Of a DNA stretch of 28,291 nucleotides, positions 8,485 through 16,713 are shown piece after piece. Under the pieces are notes generated by a model. That model worked only from the letters and a program-made list of their open reading frames with translations. It searched no databases and had not been told where the DNA came from. A program made the translations under genes and the position numbers. The stretch is from the NCBI GenBank assembly GCA_018365895.1, contig JAGZJD010000029.1:1-28291 (forward strand), written 5' to 3'. Each line of letters opens with the position of its first letter. Positions within the stretch are counted from its first letter, which is position 1. The DNA comes from Lachnospiraceae bacterium. Its GTDB lineage: Bacteria > Bacillota_A > Clostridia > Lachnospirales > Lachnospiraceae.

Positions 8485-8493
8485 TGTTATACT
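8485..8493 (+). promoter_or_regulatory. Extended -10 promoter of the M16C/era/recO operon
   Basis: TGT TATACT (TG at 8485-8486, hexamer 8488-8493) is an extended -10. A second overlapping TATACT sits at 8493-8498. No good -35 is visible; the expected position falls in the T-tract of the nifJ terminator. Confidence 0.5.
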
Positions 8494-8563
8494 ATACTGT
8501 GTTGAAAATGCAGATTCTGGAAAAGATATAGATACAGAAAAATAAACAGAACAGGAGTGTGAC

Positions 8564-11491
8564 ATGATGAATTTGAATAATGTACCGGCATATGAATTGA
8601 TCCAGAAAGAAACACTGGAGGGGCTGAAGTCAGAAGGCTATCTTCTGCGTCATAAGAAAAGCGGAGCAAGAGTGATACTTGTGAAGAATGATGATGATAA
8701 TAAAGTATTTACGATCGGATTCCGTACGCCTCCAAAGGACAGTACAGGAGTTCCTCATATTATTGAACATACAGTATTGTGCGGTTCCAGAGAATTTCCA
8801 GTAAAAGATCCTTTTGTAGAGTTGGTAAAGGGATCTTTGAATACATTTTTAAATGCGATTACTTATCCGGATAAGACAGTGTATCCGGTCGCAAGCTGCA
8901 ATGAAAAAGATTTTAAGAATCTGATGCATGTGTATATGGATGCAGTATTCTATCCGGCAATTTATGAACATGAAGAGATTTTCCGTCAGGAGGGTTGGAG
9001 TTACCAACTGGAAGCTGTCGATGATAAGCTTACCTATAATGGGGTTGTATACAATGAAATGAAAGGTGCATTTTCTTCACCGGAAGATGTGCTTTACCGT
9101 GTAGTTATGAACACATTGTTTCCGGATACAACTTACGCAAATGAATCTGGTGGAGACCCAGAATATATCCCGGATTTGACTTATGAACATTTTTTAAATT
9201 TCCATAGAAAGTTTTATCATCCTTCTAACAGTTATATTTATCTTTATGGTGATATGGATATGGAAGAACGGCTGAACTGGATGGATGAGCATTATCTTTC
9301 TTCCTTTACGGCACAGGAAGTAGATTCGCAGATTTCTTTCCAGAAGCCGTTTACACAGATGGCAGAAAAGATGACGTCTTATTCGATTACGAATGCAGAG
9401 TCAGAAGAAGATAATACGTATCTTTCTTACAATAAAGTGATCGGAGACAGTTTGGACAGAGAATTATACCAGGCATTCCAGATTCTTGATTATGCATTGT
9501 TATCTGCACCGGGAGCACCGCTAAAGAAAGCGCTTGTAGATGCAGGAATCGGTAAAGATATTATGGGATCTTATGAAAATGGAACGCTGCAGCCAATGAT
9601 GTCGATTATTGCAAAGAATGCCAATGTGTGCCAGAAAGATGAATTTGTGAAGGTTATTGAAGAGACTTTAAAATCAATTGTGGCAAATGGATTGTCTAAA
9701 AAAGCACTGGAGGCTGGAATTAATTATCATGAGTTCCGGTATCGTGAAGCAGATTTTGGAAGTTTTCCAAAGGGATTGATGTATGGACTTCAGATTTTTG
9801 ATAGCTGGCTGTATGATGATACAAAACCATTTATCCATGTAGAAGCCCTTGATACATTTGAGACACTGAAAGAAAAGGCAAATACAGGATATTTCGAAGA
9901 ACTGATTCAGAAATATCTGCTTGATAATCAGCATGGCGCTATTGTAATTGTAAAGCCGGAAAAAGGTCTGACAGCAAAGACGGAAGCTGCTCTGGAAGCA
10001 AAACTTCAGGCATATAAAAACAGTCTGACAGCAGAAGAAGTAGAAGAACTTGTTCAGAAAACAAAAGCGCTGACAGCTTATCAGGAAGAACCGTCAGAGA
10101 AAGAAGACCTGGAGAAGATCCCGGTTCTGCAGCGAGAAGATATCAGCAGAGAGATTGCACCGATTTATAATGAAGAGATCAAAGCCGGAAATACGACCGT
10201 TGTGTTCCATGATATTGAAACGAATGGCATCGGCTATGTGAACTTGATTTTTGACATGAGTGGAATTGAAGAGAAACTGCTTCCATATACAGGAATTTTG
10301 CAGTCTGTACTTGGTGTGATTGACACAGAGAACTATGAATACGGAGAACTCTTTAATGAGATCAATGCTCAGACAGGAGGAATCGGTACTTCTTTGGAAC
10401 TGTATACAGACGTAATAAAAGTAAAAGAAAAAGAGTTCCGGCCGACATTTGAAATGCGTGCAAAAGCACTGTATCATCAGCTACCGGTTGCATTTTGCAT
10501 GATGGAGGAAATACTGCTTCGTTCAAAACTGGATGATGAGAAACGTCTGAAAGAGATTGTTGCCCAGACAAAATCAAGACTTCAGATGCGGATTCAGTCG
10601 TCAGGTCACATTTCTGCTGCAATGCGCGCTATGGCATACTATTCTCCGACTGCAAGAATGAAAGATATGACAGCCGGAATTGAATATTATGAGTTAATTT
10701 GTGACATTTCGGCTCATTTTGATGAGAAGAAAGAAATGCTGATCAAGACATTGAAACATCTTGCAGAGGAGATCTTTAGCCCATCTCGTCTGATTGTAAG
10801 TTATACTGCAGCGAAAGAGGGAATTTCACAGGCATGTGATCTTGTAAAATCGCTGGAAGAAAAACTTTCAGAGTATGGAAAGGAAAAACACCAGGTAGAA
10901 ATTGTCTGTGAGAAGAAGAATGAAGGATTTAAGACCGCATCAAAGGTGCAGTATGTGGCAACTGCAGGCAACTTTATTGATGCCGGATATGAATATACAG
11001 GAGCGCTGCAGATTCTGAAAGTGATCTTAAGTTATGAATATCTGTGGCAGAACATCCGCATAAAAGGCGGTGCATACGGTTGTATGAGCAGTTTTAATCG
11101 CCTCGGAGACAGCTATCTTGTGTCCTTTAGAGATCCACATCTAAAAAATACATTAGAAGTATATGAGGGTGTGGCAGAGTATTTGCGGCAGTTTGATATT
11201 GATGAAAGAGATATGACAAAATATATCATTGGAACGATCAGCAATATTGATCAGCCGATGACACCGGCAATTAAAGGAAGCCGCTCTATGAACCTGTATC
11301 TCAATCATGTTACGGCAGAAATGATTCGGAAAGAGCGCTGCCAGATTCTTGAGGCGACACAGGAAGACATCCGAAAACTTGCAGACATTGTGGAAGCAGT
11401 CGTTTCACAGAAAAATATCTGTGTAATCGGCGGCGAGGAGAAGATTGCAGGTGCGCAGGATCTCTTTATGGAAACAAAAGAATTAAATTAA
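8564..11491 (+). CDS. M16C family zinc metallopeptidase (presequence protease/insulinase type)
   Basis: A large two-halved peptidase of the inverzincin family that degrades peptides inside a closed chamber. The inverted zinc motif HxxEH is intact (His65, Glu68, His69), with a distal ligand at Glu165 in YNEMKGA, and the M16C hallmark CGSREFPVKDPF follows the active site. The C-terminal half keeps the substrate-binding loop IRIKGGAYGC near residue 830-840. The 975 residues match bacterial and organellar M16C enzymes. No signal peptide or membrane segment is seen, so it is probably cytosolic and recycles peptides. CAGGAG at 8552-8557 serves tandem ATGs at 8564 and 8567; either could be the start. 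era begins 10 nt after the stop. Confidence 0.93.
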   Translation: MMNLNNVPAYELIQKETLEGLKSEGYLLRHKKSGARVILVKNDDDNKVFTIGFRTPPKDSTGVPHIIEHTVLCGSREFPVKDPFVELVKGSLNTFLNAITYPDKTVYPVASCNEKDFKNLMHVYMDAVFYPAIYEHEEIFRQEGWSYQLEAVDDKLTYNGVVYNEMKGAFSSPEDVLYRVVMNTLFPDTTYANESGGDPEYIPDLTYEHFLNFHRKFYHPSNSYIYLYGDMDMEERLNWMDEHYLSSFTAQEVDSQISFQKPFTQMAEKMTSYSITNAESEEDNTYLSYNKVIGDSLDRELYQAFQILDYALLSAPGAPLKKALVDAGIGKDIMGSYENGTLQPMMSIIAKNANVCQKDEFVKVIEETLKSIVANGLSKKALEAGINYHEFRYREADFGSFPKGLMYGLQIFDSWLYDDTKPFIHVEALDTFETLKEKANTGYFEELIQKYLLDNQHGAIVIVKPEKGLTAKTEAALEAKLQAYKNSLTAEEVEELVQKTKALTAYQEEPSEKEDLEKIPVLQREDISREIAPIYNEEIKAGNTTVVFHDIETNGIGYVNLIFDMSGIEEKLLPYTGILQSVLGVIDTENYEYGELFNEINAQTGGIGTSLELYTDVIKVKEKEFRPTFEMRAKALYHQLPVAFCMMEEILLRSKLDDEKRLKEIVAQTKSRLQMRIQSSGHISAAMRAMAYYSPTARMKDMTAGIEYYELICDISAHFDEKKEMLIKTLKHLAEEIFSPSRLIVSYTAAKEGISQACDLVKSLEEKLSEYGKEKHQVEIVCEKKNEGFKTASKVQYVATAGNFIDAGYEYTGALQILKVILSYEYLWQNIRIKGGAYGCMSSFNRLGDSYLVSFRDPHLKNTLEVYEGVAEYLRQFDIDERDMTKYIIGTISNIDQPMTPAIKGSRSMNLYLNHVTAEMIRKERCQILEATQEDIRKLADIVEAVVSQKNICVIGGEEKIAGAQDLFMETKELN

Positions 11492-11501
11492 TGGAGGAAC
11501 T

Positions 11502-12401
11502 ATGGAAGCAAACTTTAAATCAGGATTTGTAACGCTGATCGGAAGACCGAATGTGGGAAAATCTACACTGATGAATTATCTGATCGGACAGAAGATTGCA
11601 ATCACATCGAAGAAGCCTCAGACAACAAGAAACCGGATTCAGACGGTACTTACAACGGAGGCAGGACAGATTGTATTTGTCGATACACCGGGAATTCATA
11701 AAGCCAAAAATAAATTGGGAGAATATATGGTAAATGTGGCGGAGCGCACATTGAATGAAGTCGATGTAGTGCTCTGGCTCGTAGAGCCGACTACGTTTAT
11801 CGGAGCAGGAGAAAAGCATATTGCAGATCAGCTTCGCAGAACAAAGACACCTGTCATACTTGTTATCAATAAAGTAGATATGGTAAAGAAAGAAGAAATC
11901 CTTCCGGTTATTGAAGCCTATCGTCATATCTGTGATTTTGCAGAGATTGTCCCGGTGTCAGCAAGAAACGGGGACAATACAGAAGAGCTTGTAAAGACGA
12001 TTTTTCAGTATCTTCCATATGGCCCTCAGTTTTATGACGAAGATACTGTGACAGATCAGCCGGAACGGCAGATCGTGGCAGAACTTATCCGGGAAAAAGC
12101 GCTCCATTGTCTCAATGAAGAGATTCCGCATGGGATTGCTGTTTGTATTGACCGCATGAAAGCGCGAAAAAATATTATGGATATTGATGCGACCATTATC
12201 TGTGAGAGAGACTCTCACAAAGGGATTATTATTGGTAAACAGGGGGCTATGCTGAAGAAGATCGGCAGCCGGGCAAGATATGAGATCGAGCAGCTCCTAG
12301 ATTGTAAAGTGAATTTGCAGCTCTGGGTAAAAGTGAAGAAAGACTGGAGAGACAGTGAGTTTCTGATGAAGAATTTCGGATATCGGGAAGAAGAGGAATA
12401 A
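11502..12401 (+). CDS. era: GTPase Era, 16S rRNA-binding 30S assembly factor
   Basis: Essential Ras-like GTPase that binds the 3' end of 16S rRNA during 30S assembly. The 299 residues show G1 GRPNVGKS at 14-21, the G2 region KPQTTRNRI at 38-46, G3 DTPG at 61-64 and G4 NKVD at 123-126, then a KH RNA-binding domain with the GKQG loop at 245-248 followed by LKKIGSRAR. GGAGG at 11493-11497 precedes ATG by four bases. It is probably co-transcribed with the upstream peptidase gene. Downstream yqzL and recO reproduce the Firmicutes order era-yqzL-recO. Confidence 0.98.
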   Translation: MEANFKSGFVTLIGRPNVGKSTLMNYLIGQKIAITSKKPQTTRNRIQTVLTTEAGQIVFVDTPGIHKAKNKLGEYMVNVAERTLNEVDVVLWLVEPTTFIGAGEKHIADQLRRTKTPVILVINKVDMVKKEEILPVIEAYRHICDFAEIVPVSARNGDNTEELVKTIFQYLPYGPQFYDEDTVTDQPERQIVAELIREKALHCLNEEIPHGIAVCIDRMKARKNIMDIDATIICERDSHKGIIIGKQGAMLKKIGSRARYEIEQLLDCKVNLQLWVKVKKDWRDSEFLMKNFGYREEEE

Positions 12402-12518
12402 ATATACAGTATAGTTCGAGGAAGAATCGGAGACGATAATCTTATACCGCCGAAACATCAAAGCAATAAAAAGAACTGAATGGGAGGCGGAAATAAAAAG
12501 GTAAGAGGGTGCGTCAAG

Positions 12519-12716
12519 ATGAAATCGGATTATTGGAATGAATTTATGCATACCGGACGGATAGAAGATTACTTATGCTATAAAAACCAATCAGAGGCAG
12601 TAGTTTCTGCAGACCGGAACGAAAACAATATAAAACAGGCAGGAGTCGAAAAACGTGAGAGAAACGATAACCGTGACAGGGATGGTGCTTTCAGCAGCAC
12701 CAATCGGGGAATATGA
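12519..12716 (+). CDS. yqzL: Small YqzL-family protein, overlapping recO
   Basis: A 65-residue frame whose first 25 residues (MKSDYWNEFMHTGRIEDYLC...) follow the pattern of the tiny YqzL proteins encoded between era and recO in Firmicutes: an aromatic start, then F-x3-G-x2-x-x-YL-x-YK. The function of this family is unknown to me. The rest is polar and charged (KQAGVEKRERNDNRDRD) and overlaps recO by 62 nt in another frame, so the conserved part may be only the first 25 residues. The frame is also open upstream to an ATG at 12480, but that has no ribosome binding site; GAGGG at 12505-12509 suits the ATG at 12519. The identification rests on position as much as sequence. Confidence 0.65.
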   Translation: MKSDYWNEFMHTGRIEDYLCYKNQSEAVVSADRNENNIKQAGVEKRERNDNRDRDGAFSSTNRGI

Positions 12717-13407
12717 CAGAAGAATCGTACTTCTGACAAAAGAACGGGGAAAGATTGCTGCCTTTGCGAAAGGAGCACGAAAGACAGGAAGTTCTCTTTT
12801 GACGGCAGTCAATCCTTTCGCGTTCGGAACATTTCTTCTCTATGAAGGAAAGAATTCATATAATATGATGCAGGCAGATATCTCTAATTATTTTTCTGAA
12901 TTGCGTACAGATGTGGAAGGAGCATATTATGGGTTCTATTTTCTTGATCTGGCGGGGTATTATTCAAGAGAAGGAAATGATGAGACAGATATGCTAAAAC
13001 TGCTCTATCAGACAATGCGGGCGCTGACAAATCCCAGAATTCCGAAAGAATTGATCCGTTACATATTTGAGCTAAAAAGCATTACGATCAATGGAGAGGG
13101 ACCGGAAGTCTTTCAATGTGCAGAATGTGGAGCAAAAGAGAATCCAGCAGTATTTTCAGTAAAAAAAGGAGGGCTTCTTTGCAAAAGCTGCATAGAGCAA
13201 GACAGCTATGGAATTAGACTTGATAATTCTACATTGTATACGCTTCAATACATTGTCGGAGCACCTCCGGAACGGATGTACAATTTTATTGTCAACGAAG
13301 AAGTTCTTAGTAAACTTCGCAAAATCGTGACACGCTATATGGAGCATTATGTTGGTAGAGAATTTAAGTCTTTAGAAATTCTAAAGCAGATTACGTCTTA
13401 TTCATAG
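12655..13407 (+). CDS. recO: DNA repair protein RecO
   Basis: RecF-pathway mediator that helps load RecA onto SSB-coated single-stranded DNA and anneals strands. The 250 residues begin with the OB-fold (TGMVLSAAPIGEYDRRIVLLTKERGKI, continuing AFAKGARK at 36-43), followed by a helical domain. The C-terminal zinc site is intact: Cys155 and Cys158 (CAEC), Cys176 and Cys179 (CKSC). The start codon is GTG at 12655, with AGGAG at 12641-12645 nine bases upstream; no ATG in frame allows a complete OB-fold. The start lies inside the yqzL frame, suggesting coupled translation. It is the last gene of the era cluster; no clear terminator follows before the glyS promoter. Confidence 0.94.
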   Translation: MRETITVTGMVLSAAPIGEYDRRIVLLTKERGKIAAFAKGARKTGSSLLTAVNPFAFGTFLLYEGKNSYNMMQADISNYFSELRTDVEGAYYGFYFLDLAGYYSREGNDETDMLKLLYQTMRALTNPRIPKELIRYIFELKSITINGEGPEVFQCAECGAKENPAVFSVKKGGLLCKSCIEQDSYGIRLDNSTLYTLQYIVGAPPERMYNFIVNEEVLSKLRKIVTRYMEHYVGREFKSLEILKQITSYS

Positions 13408-13450
13408 TATGCTTGAAAGCGGAGTGAATTGATGAAATGTGTCATAACAG

Positions 13451-13479
13451 TTGCAAAAAATTACTGCAGAATGTATAAT
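13451..13479 (+). promoter_or_regulatory. sigma-A promoter of glyS
   Basis: TTGCAA (13451-13456), 17-nt spacer, perfect -10 TATAAT (13474-13479). Transcription should start near 13486, leaving a leader of only about 77 nt. Confidence 0.75.
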
Positions 13480-13495
13480 AATTAACAATAATCAC

Positions 13496-13526
13496 CTTGA
13501 ATCTGGCGTCAGATGCCGTTTTCAAG
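13496..13526 (+). other. Small hairpin in the glyS leader
   Basis: CTTGAA (13496-13501) pairs with TTCAAG (13521-13526), and GGC (13505-13507) with GCC (13515-13517), closing a 7-nt loop. It sits at the predicted 5' end of the glyS transcript. The leader is too short for a T-box and has no AGGGTGG/ACCGCG antiterminator motif. It could be a stabilising 5' stem or be chance. Confidence 0.35.
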
Positions 13527-13562
13527 ACAATGTAAAAAACCAGGAAGGTGAGGTAAGGGAAT

Positions 13563-14951
13563 ATGGAAAAAACAATGGAAAAAATCGTTGCCCTGGCAAA
13601 ATCAAGAGGATTTGTTTATCCGGGTTCAGAAATTTACGGAGGATTAGCGAATACATGGGATTACGGTAATCTGGGAGTTGAATTAAAGAATAACGTAAAA
13701 AGAGCGTGGTGGAAGAAATTTATTCAGGAAAGTCCATATAATGTAGGTGTTGACTGTGCAATTTTGATGAATCCGCAAACATGGATTGCATCCGGACATC
13801 TCGGAGGATTCAGTGATCCTTTGATGGACTGCAAAGAATGTAAAGAACGTTTCCGTGCAGATAAACTGATTGAAGATTTTGCAGCAGAAAACGGAATTGA
13901 ATTACATGAGAGCGTAGATGCGTGGTCACAGGAGAAGATGATGGAATTTATCAATGAACACGAAGTTCCGTGTCCATCCTGTGGAAAACATAATTTCACA
14001 GACATCCGTCAGTTTAACTTAATGTTTAAGACATTCCAGGGTGTAACAGAAGATGCAAAGAATGTTGTATATCTTCGCCCGGAGACAGCGCAGGGAATTT
14101 TTGTTAACTTTAAGAATGTACAGCGTACATCCAGAAAGAAGATTCCGTTCGGAATCGGTCAGATCGGTAAATCTTTCCGAAATGAAATTACGCCGGGTAA
14201 CTTTACATTCCGTACAAGAGAATTTGAACAGATGGAGATGGAATTCTTCTGTGAACCGGATACAGATCTTGAGTGGTTTGCATACTGGAAGCAGTTTTGT
14301 CAGGACTGGCTGTTAGGTCTTGGAATGAAGAAAGAGGAATTGCGTGCAAGAGACCATGAGAAAGAAGAGCTTTCCTTCTACAGTAAGGCTACAACAGACC
14401 TGGAATTCTTATTCCCATTTGGATGGGGAGAACTGTGGGGAATTGCAGACCGTACCGATTATGACTTAACACAGCATCAAAATGTTTCCAAAGAAGATAT
14501 GAGCTACTTTGATGATGAGAAAAAAATAAAATATATTCCATATGTTATTGAACCGTCACTTGGAGCAGACCGTGTTGTGCTTGCATTCCTTTGCAGCGCA
14601 TATGATGAGGAAGAATTAGAAGGCGGAGATACTCGTACCGTGCTTCATTTCCACCCGGCGCTTGCACCGATAAAAGTCGGAATACTTCCACTTTCTAAGA
14701 AATTAAATGAAGGCGCTGAGAAAATTTACGCAGAATTATCCAAATACTATAACTGTGAATTTGATGACCGCGGCAATATCGGTAAACGTTATCGCCGCCA
14801 GGATGAGATTGGAACTCCGTTCTGTATCACTTATGATTTTGATTCTGAAGAAGATGGTGCGGTAACTGTTCGTGATCGTGATACAATGGAGCAGGAAAGA
14901 ATCAAGATTGAAGATCTGAAAGCATATTTGGATGAGAAACTTGCTTACTAA
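13563..14951 (+). CDS. glyS: Glycyl-tRNA synthetase, single-chain (alpha2) type
   Basis: Class II aminoacyl-tRNA synthetase that charges tRNA-Gly. The 462 residues are of the homodimeric type, unlike the separate alpha and beta subunits of many bacteria. An N-terminal motif-1 region ([20 protein letters not shown]) is followed by a Cys-rich pair (CKECKERF and CPSCGKHNF), PETAQG at 173-178, motif 2 starting FRNE at 205-208 ([19 protein letters not shown]) and motif 3 EPSLGADR at 330-337; the anticodon-binding domain spans about 350-462. AAGGTGAGG near 13545-13553 precedes ATG 13563; a second ATG at 13575 is possible, but the first gives the family's usual N-terminus. Promoter and terminator make it a single-gene unit. 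Confidence 0.97.
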   Translation: MEKTMEKIVALAKSRGFVYPGSEIYGGLANTWDYGNLGVELKNNVKRAWWKKFIQESPYNVGVDCAILMNPQTWIASGHLGGFSDPLMDCKECKERFRADKLIEDFAAENGIELHESVDAWSQEKMMEFINEHEVPCPSCGKHNFTDIRQFNLMFKTFQGVTEDAKNVVYLRPETAQGIFVNFKNVQRTSRKKIPFGIGQIGKSFRNEITPGNFTFRTREFEQMEMEFFCEPDTDLEWFAYWKQFCQDWLLGLGMKKEELRARDHEKEELSFYSKATTDLEFLFPFGWGELWGIADRTDYDLTQHQNVSKEDMSYFDDEKKIKYIPYVIEPSLGADRVVLAFLCSAYDEEELEGGDTRTVLHFHPALAPIKVGILPLSKKLNEGAEKIYAELSKYYNCEFDDRGNIGKRYRRQDEIGTPFCITYDFDSEEDGAVTVRDRDTMEQERIKIEDLKAYLDEKLAY

Positions 14952-15006
14952 TTTGTTTATGAATCAACTTGTTTACAAATAAACATGCTTACTGATTGAA
15001 CAAGAG

Positions 15007-15047
15007 AATCCCAGCTGGAGCGTTTAGAAGCTCCGGCGGGGATTTTT
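15007..15047 (+). terminator. Rho-independent terminator after glyS
   Basis: The stem is AATCCC-A-GC-T-GGAGC (15007-15021) with GCTCC-G-GC-G-GGGATT (15030-15044), one mismatch and one G-U pair, an 8-nt loop and a TTT tail. Upstream, at 14952-14985, an AT-rich inverted repeat (TGTTTAT/ATAAACA) has no T-tract. Confidence 0.9.
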
Positions 15048-15049
15048 CG

Positions 15050-15072
15050 ATTTCAGGCTATCGTTCTGAAAT
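15050..15072. repeat. Inverted repeat in the -35 region of the LytTR regulator promoter
   Basis: ATTTCAG (15050-15056) and CTGAAAT (15066-15072) are perfect 7-bp arms with a 9-nt spacer that covers the expected -35 position. Placement suggests an operator; it is not a terminator because no T-tract follows. Confidence 0.4.
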
Positions 15073-15078
15073 GCCTGG

Positions 15079-15087
15079 TGCTATAAT
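15079..15087 (+). promoter_or_regulatory. Extended -10 promoter of the LytTR/kinase genes
   Basis: TGC TATAAT (15079-15087) is a perfect extended -10; the -35 position (15059-15064, TATCGT) is poor. The leader is about 34 nt. Confidence 0.6.
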
Positions 15088-15127
15088 AGAAAACATATGA
15101 CAGAGAAGAAGAGGAGGGGCAGACAGT

Positions 15128-15826
15128 ATGGAAATTAGAGTTGCCCTGTGCGATGATGAGGAGACGGTGCGGGAATATCTCGGCAGACTTTTGGAGGAGT
15201 GGAAAGAGAGACAGAACGATCAGCTTCAGATTGAATATTTTGAGAGTGCGGAGAGCTTTCTCTTTCAATATGAAGAAGACAAGAGATGGCAGTTTCTCAT
15301 TCTTGATATCGAGATGGGGAAGATGAACGGGGTAGAGCTTGCGAAAAAAGTGAGGGAACATAATAAAGAAGTGCAGATTTTATTTGTGACGGGCTATATG
15401 GACTATATTTCTGACGGATATGAGGTGGAGGCGCTTCACTATCTGCTGAAGCCGGTGACAAAAGAGAAGTTGTTTTCGGTGCTTGACAGGGCGAGAGAGC
15501 GGATGAAGAAGAGCGAGAAAGCGCTCTTTCTTCAGGGAAGTGATGAGACGGTCAGGATCCCGTATTATGAGATCCGCTATGTGGAAGTGCAGCACAACTA
15601 TGTGACAATCCATGCGGCAGAGGATTATACGGTAAAGAAGACGTTAAGTGAGCTGGAAGAGGAGCTTGGGGATGGATTTTTCCGGACAGGAAGATCTTTT
15701 CTTGTGAACTTGAAATGTGTAAAGCGGATTACAAAGAAGGAAGTTTCTCTGAAAGATGGGATGGTAATCCCACTCTCGAGAGGGATGTATGAGAAGATTA
15801 ACCGGGCAATGATCCGATATTTTTAA
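15128..15826 (+). CDS. LytTR-family response regulator
   Basis: A two-component DNA-binding regulator of the AgrA/LytR class. The 232 residues carry a receiver domain (about 1-125) with acidic residues Asp9-Asp10, phospho-acceptor Asp60 (LILDIEM), Thr88 and Lys108 (LLKP), followed by a LytTR DNA-binding domain (about 133-232: IPYYEIRYVEVQHNYVTIH, FFRTGRSFLVNL, PLSRGMYEKI). LytTR domains usually bind two direct repeats about two helical turns apart. GAGGAGGGG at 15111-15119 lies close upstream of the ATG. The partner kinase gene follows 81 nt later and two ABC exporter genes beyond it, so they may be targets; see the direct repeat at 16624-16658. Confidence 0.93.
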   Translation: MEIRVALCDDEETVREYLGRLLEEWKERQNDQLQIEYFESAESFLFQYEEDKRWQFLILDIEMGKMNGVELAKKVREHNKEVQILFVTGYMDYISDGYEVEALHYLLKPVTKEKLFSVLDRARERMKKSEKALFLQGSDETVRIPYYEIRYVEVQHNYVTIHAAEDYTVKKTLSELEEELGDGFFRTGRSFLVNLKCVKRITKKEVSLKDGMVIPLSRGMYEKINRAMIRYF

Positions 15827-15841
15827 AGAAATATATTTCTT
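15826..15841. repeat. 16-bp perfect palindrome after the response regulator stop codon
   Basis: AAGAAATATATTTCTT reads the same on both strands and begins in the last base of the stop codon. It could be a regulator site or a weak transcript-end stem; AT-rich DNA makes chance possible. Confidence 0.3.
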
Positions 15842-15907
15842 ATGGAAAGTGATTTACAAAAAACATGATTCCGTATCTTGCGGAAGAAGGCAAATTTGGA
15901 GGAAATG

Positions 15908-16573
15908 ATGTCATTTATTTCAAAAATGATCGACAAACGCTTGGCAGCCTATCAAAATGAACTGCTCCAGACACATTATGAAGAGGTGGAAAATATGTAC
16001 CGGCAGATTCGTGGCTGGCGGCATGATTACCGGAATCATATCCAGATGATGAAAAGCTATGCCGCTATGGGTGACCTTGACGCAATCCGGGCATATCTGG
16101 ATGAGCTGGATGAAGATCTGGCGACGGTGGATACAGTCATTAAGACAGGCAATAAGATGACGGACGCTATTTTAAACAGCAAGATCTCGCTGGCGAAGTC
16201 GCGGGAGATTACTGTGATTGCAGACGCCCATGTGCCGGTGGCACTCACCACTTCGGAGATCGATCTCTGTATCATTATCGGCAATCTGTTTGACAATGCG
16301 ATCGAGGCTAGCATGGAACTTCCGCCGGATGAGCGGATCATCCGTATCTATATGGATATGAAAAATACGCAGCTTTACATGTCTTTTACGAACTTTACCG
16401 CCACGAAGAAACAGAAGAAGATCAGTGGACTGTTTCGCACGACAAAGGGGGAAGGGCATGGGTTTGGTCTGGTAAGGATTGATACGATTGTAGAGCGTTA
16501 TGGTGGCTATTTGAGCCGAAATAGTGAAGATGGTGCGTTTACGACAGAGATCCTTTTGCCACAAGAAACATAG
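15908..16573 (+). CDS. GHKL sensor histidine kinase core lacking a membrane sensor domain
   Basis: The 221 residues contain only the kinase core: a SpoOB/AgrC-type dimerisation helix with phospho-acceptor candidate His39 in GWRHDYRNH, then a GHKL ATP-binding domain with N-box GNLFDNAIEA (Asn126, Asn130) and G-box GEGHGFGL (181-188). Relatives in this class usually carry several N-terminal membrane helices; here there are none, and the frame is closed by a TGA at 15866-15868. TTG at 15878 could extend it by 10 residues, but GGAGG at 15898-15902 sits five bases before the ATG at 15908, which I prefer. It should phosphorylate the regulator 5' of it. How it would sense a signal is unclear; a soluble ligand, a partner protein, or loss of the sensor by deletion are all possible. 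Confidence 0.85.
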   Translation: MSFISKMIDKRLAAYQNELLQTHYEEVENMYRQIRGWRHDYRNHIQMMKSYAAMGDLDAIRAYLDELDEDLATVDTVIKTGNKMTDAILNSKISLAKSREITVIADAHVPVALTTSEIDLCIIIGNLFDNAIEASMELPPDERIIRIYMDMKNTQLYMSFTNFTATKKQKKISGLFRTTKGEGHGFGLVRIDTIVERYGGYLSRNSEDGAFTTEILLPQET

Positions 16574-16623
16574 TGTTCGACATCCGGTGCAAACAGGTGC
16601 GCGGAATATTCAAAATACAGATT

Positions 16624-16658
16624 ATGCAATTCGTCCCCAGGAGATGCAATTCGTCCCC
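16624..16658 (+). repeat. Two exact 15-bp direct repeats, 20-bp period; candidate LytTR regulator site
   Basis: ATGCAATTCGTCCCC occurs at 16624-16638 and again at 16644-16658. The period of 20 bp is about two helical turns, and the copies end just before where a -35 should lie for the candidate -10 at 16685. LytTR regulators (AgrA, ComE) bind paired direct repeats of this spacing, and the core TTCGTC resembles the reported AlgR site. A LytTR regulator is encoded 0.8 kb upstream. The repeat is seen; the binding is inference. Confidence 0.55.
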
Positions 16659-16681
16659 TAGGGAGTTTTTGTTTGGATATT

Positions 16682-16690
16682 TGTGATATT
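16682..16690 (+). promoter_or_regulatory. Candidate promoter of the ABC transporter pair
   Basis: TGT GATATT (16682-16690) resembles an extended -10 (four of six). No -35 match is present at 16662-16667 (GGAGTT), consistent with a promoter needing an activator at the adjacent repeat. Confidence 0.35.
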
Positions 16691-16713
16691 GTTACAGCAG
16701 GAGGGATGAAAGC

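Noticed and set aside
12480..12518. Upstream ATG for the yqzL-type gene
   Set aside because: No ribosome binding site and a Gly/Lys-rich extension not expected for the family.
14951..14985. AT-rich inverted repeat after glyS as a second terminator
   Set aside because: Short AT-only stems with no T-tract; the GC-rich terminator at 15007-15047 is enough.
16688..16697. ATTGTTACAG shared with 2438-2447 upstream of ychF
   Set aside because: A single 10-mer match in 28 kb of AT-rich DNA is not surprising, and position relative to the promoters differs.
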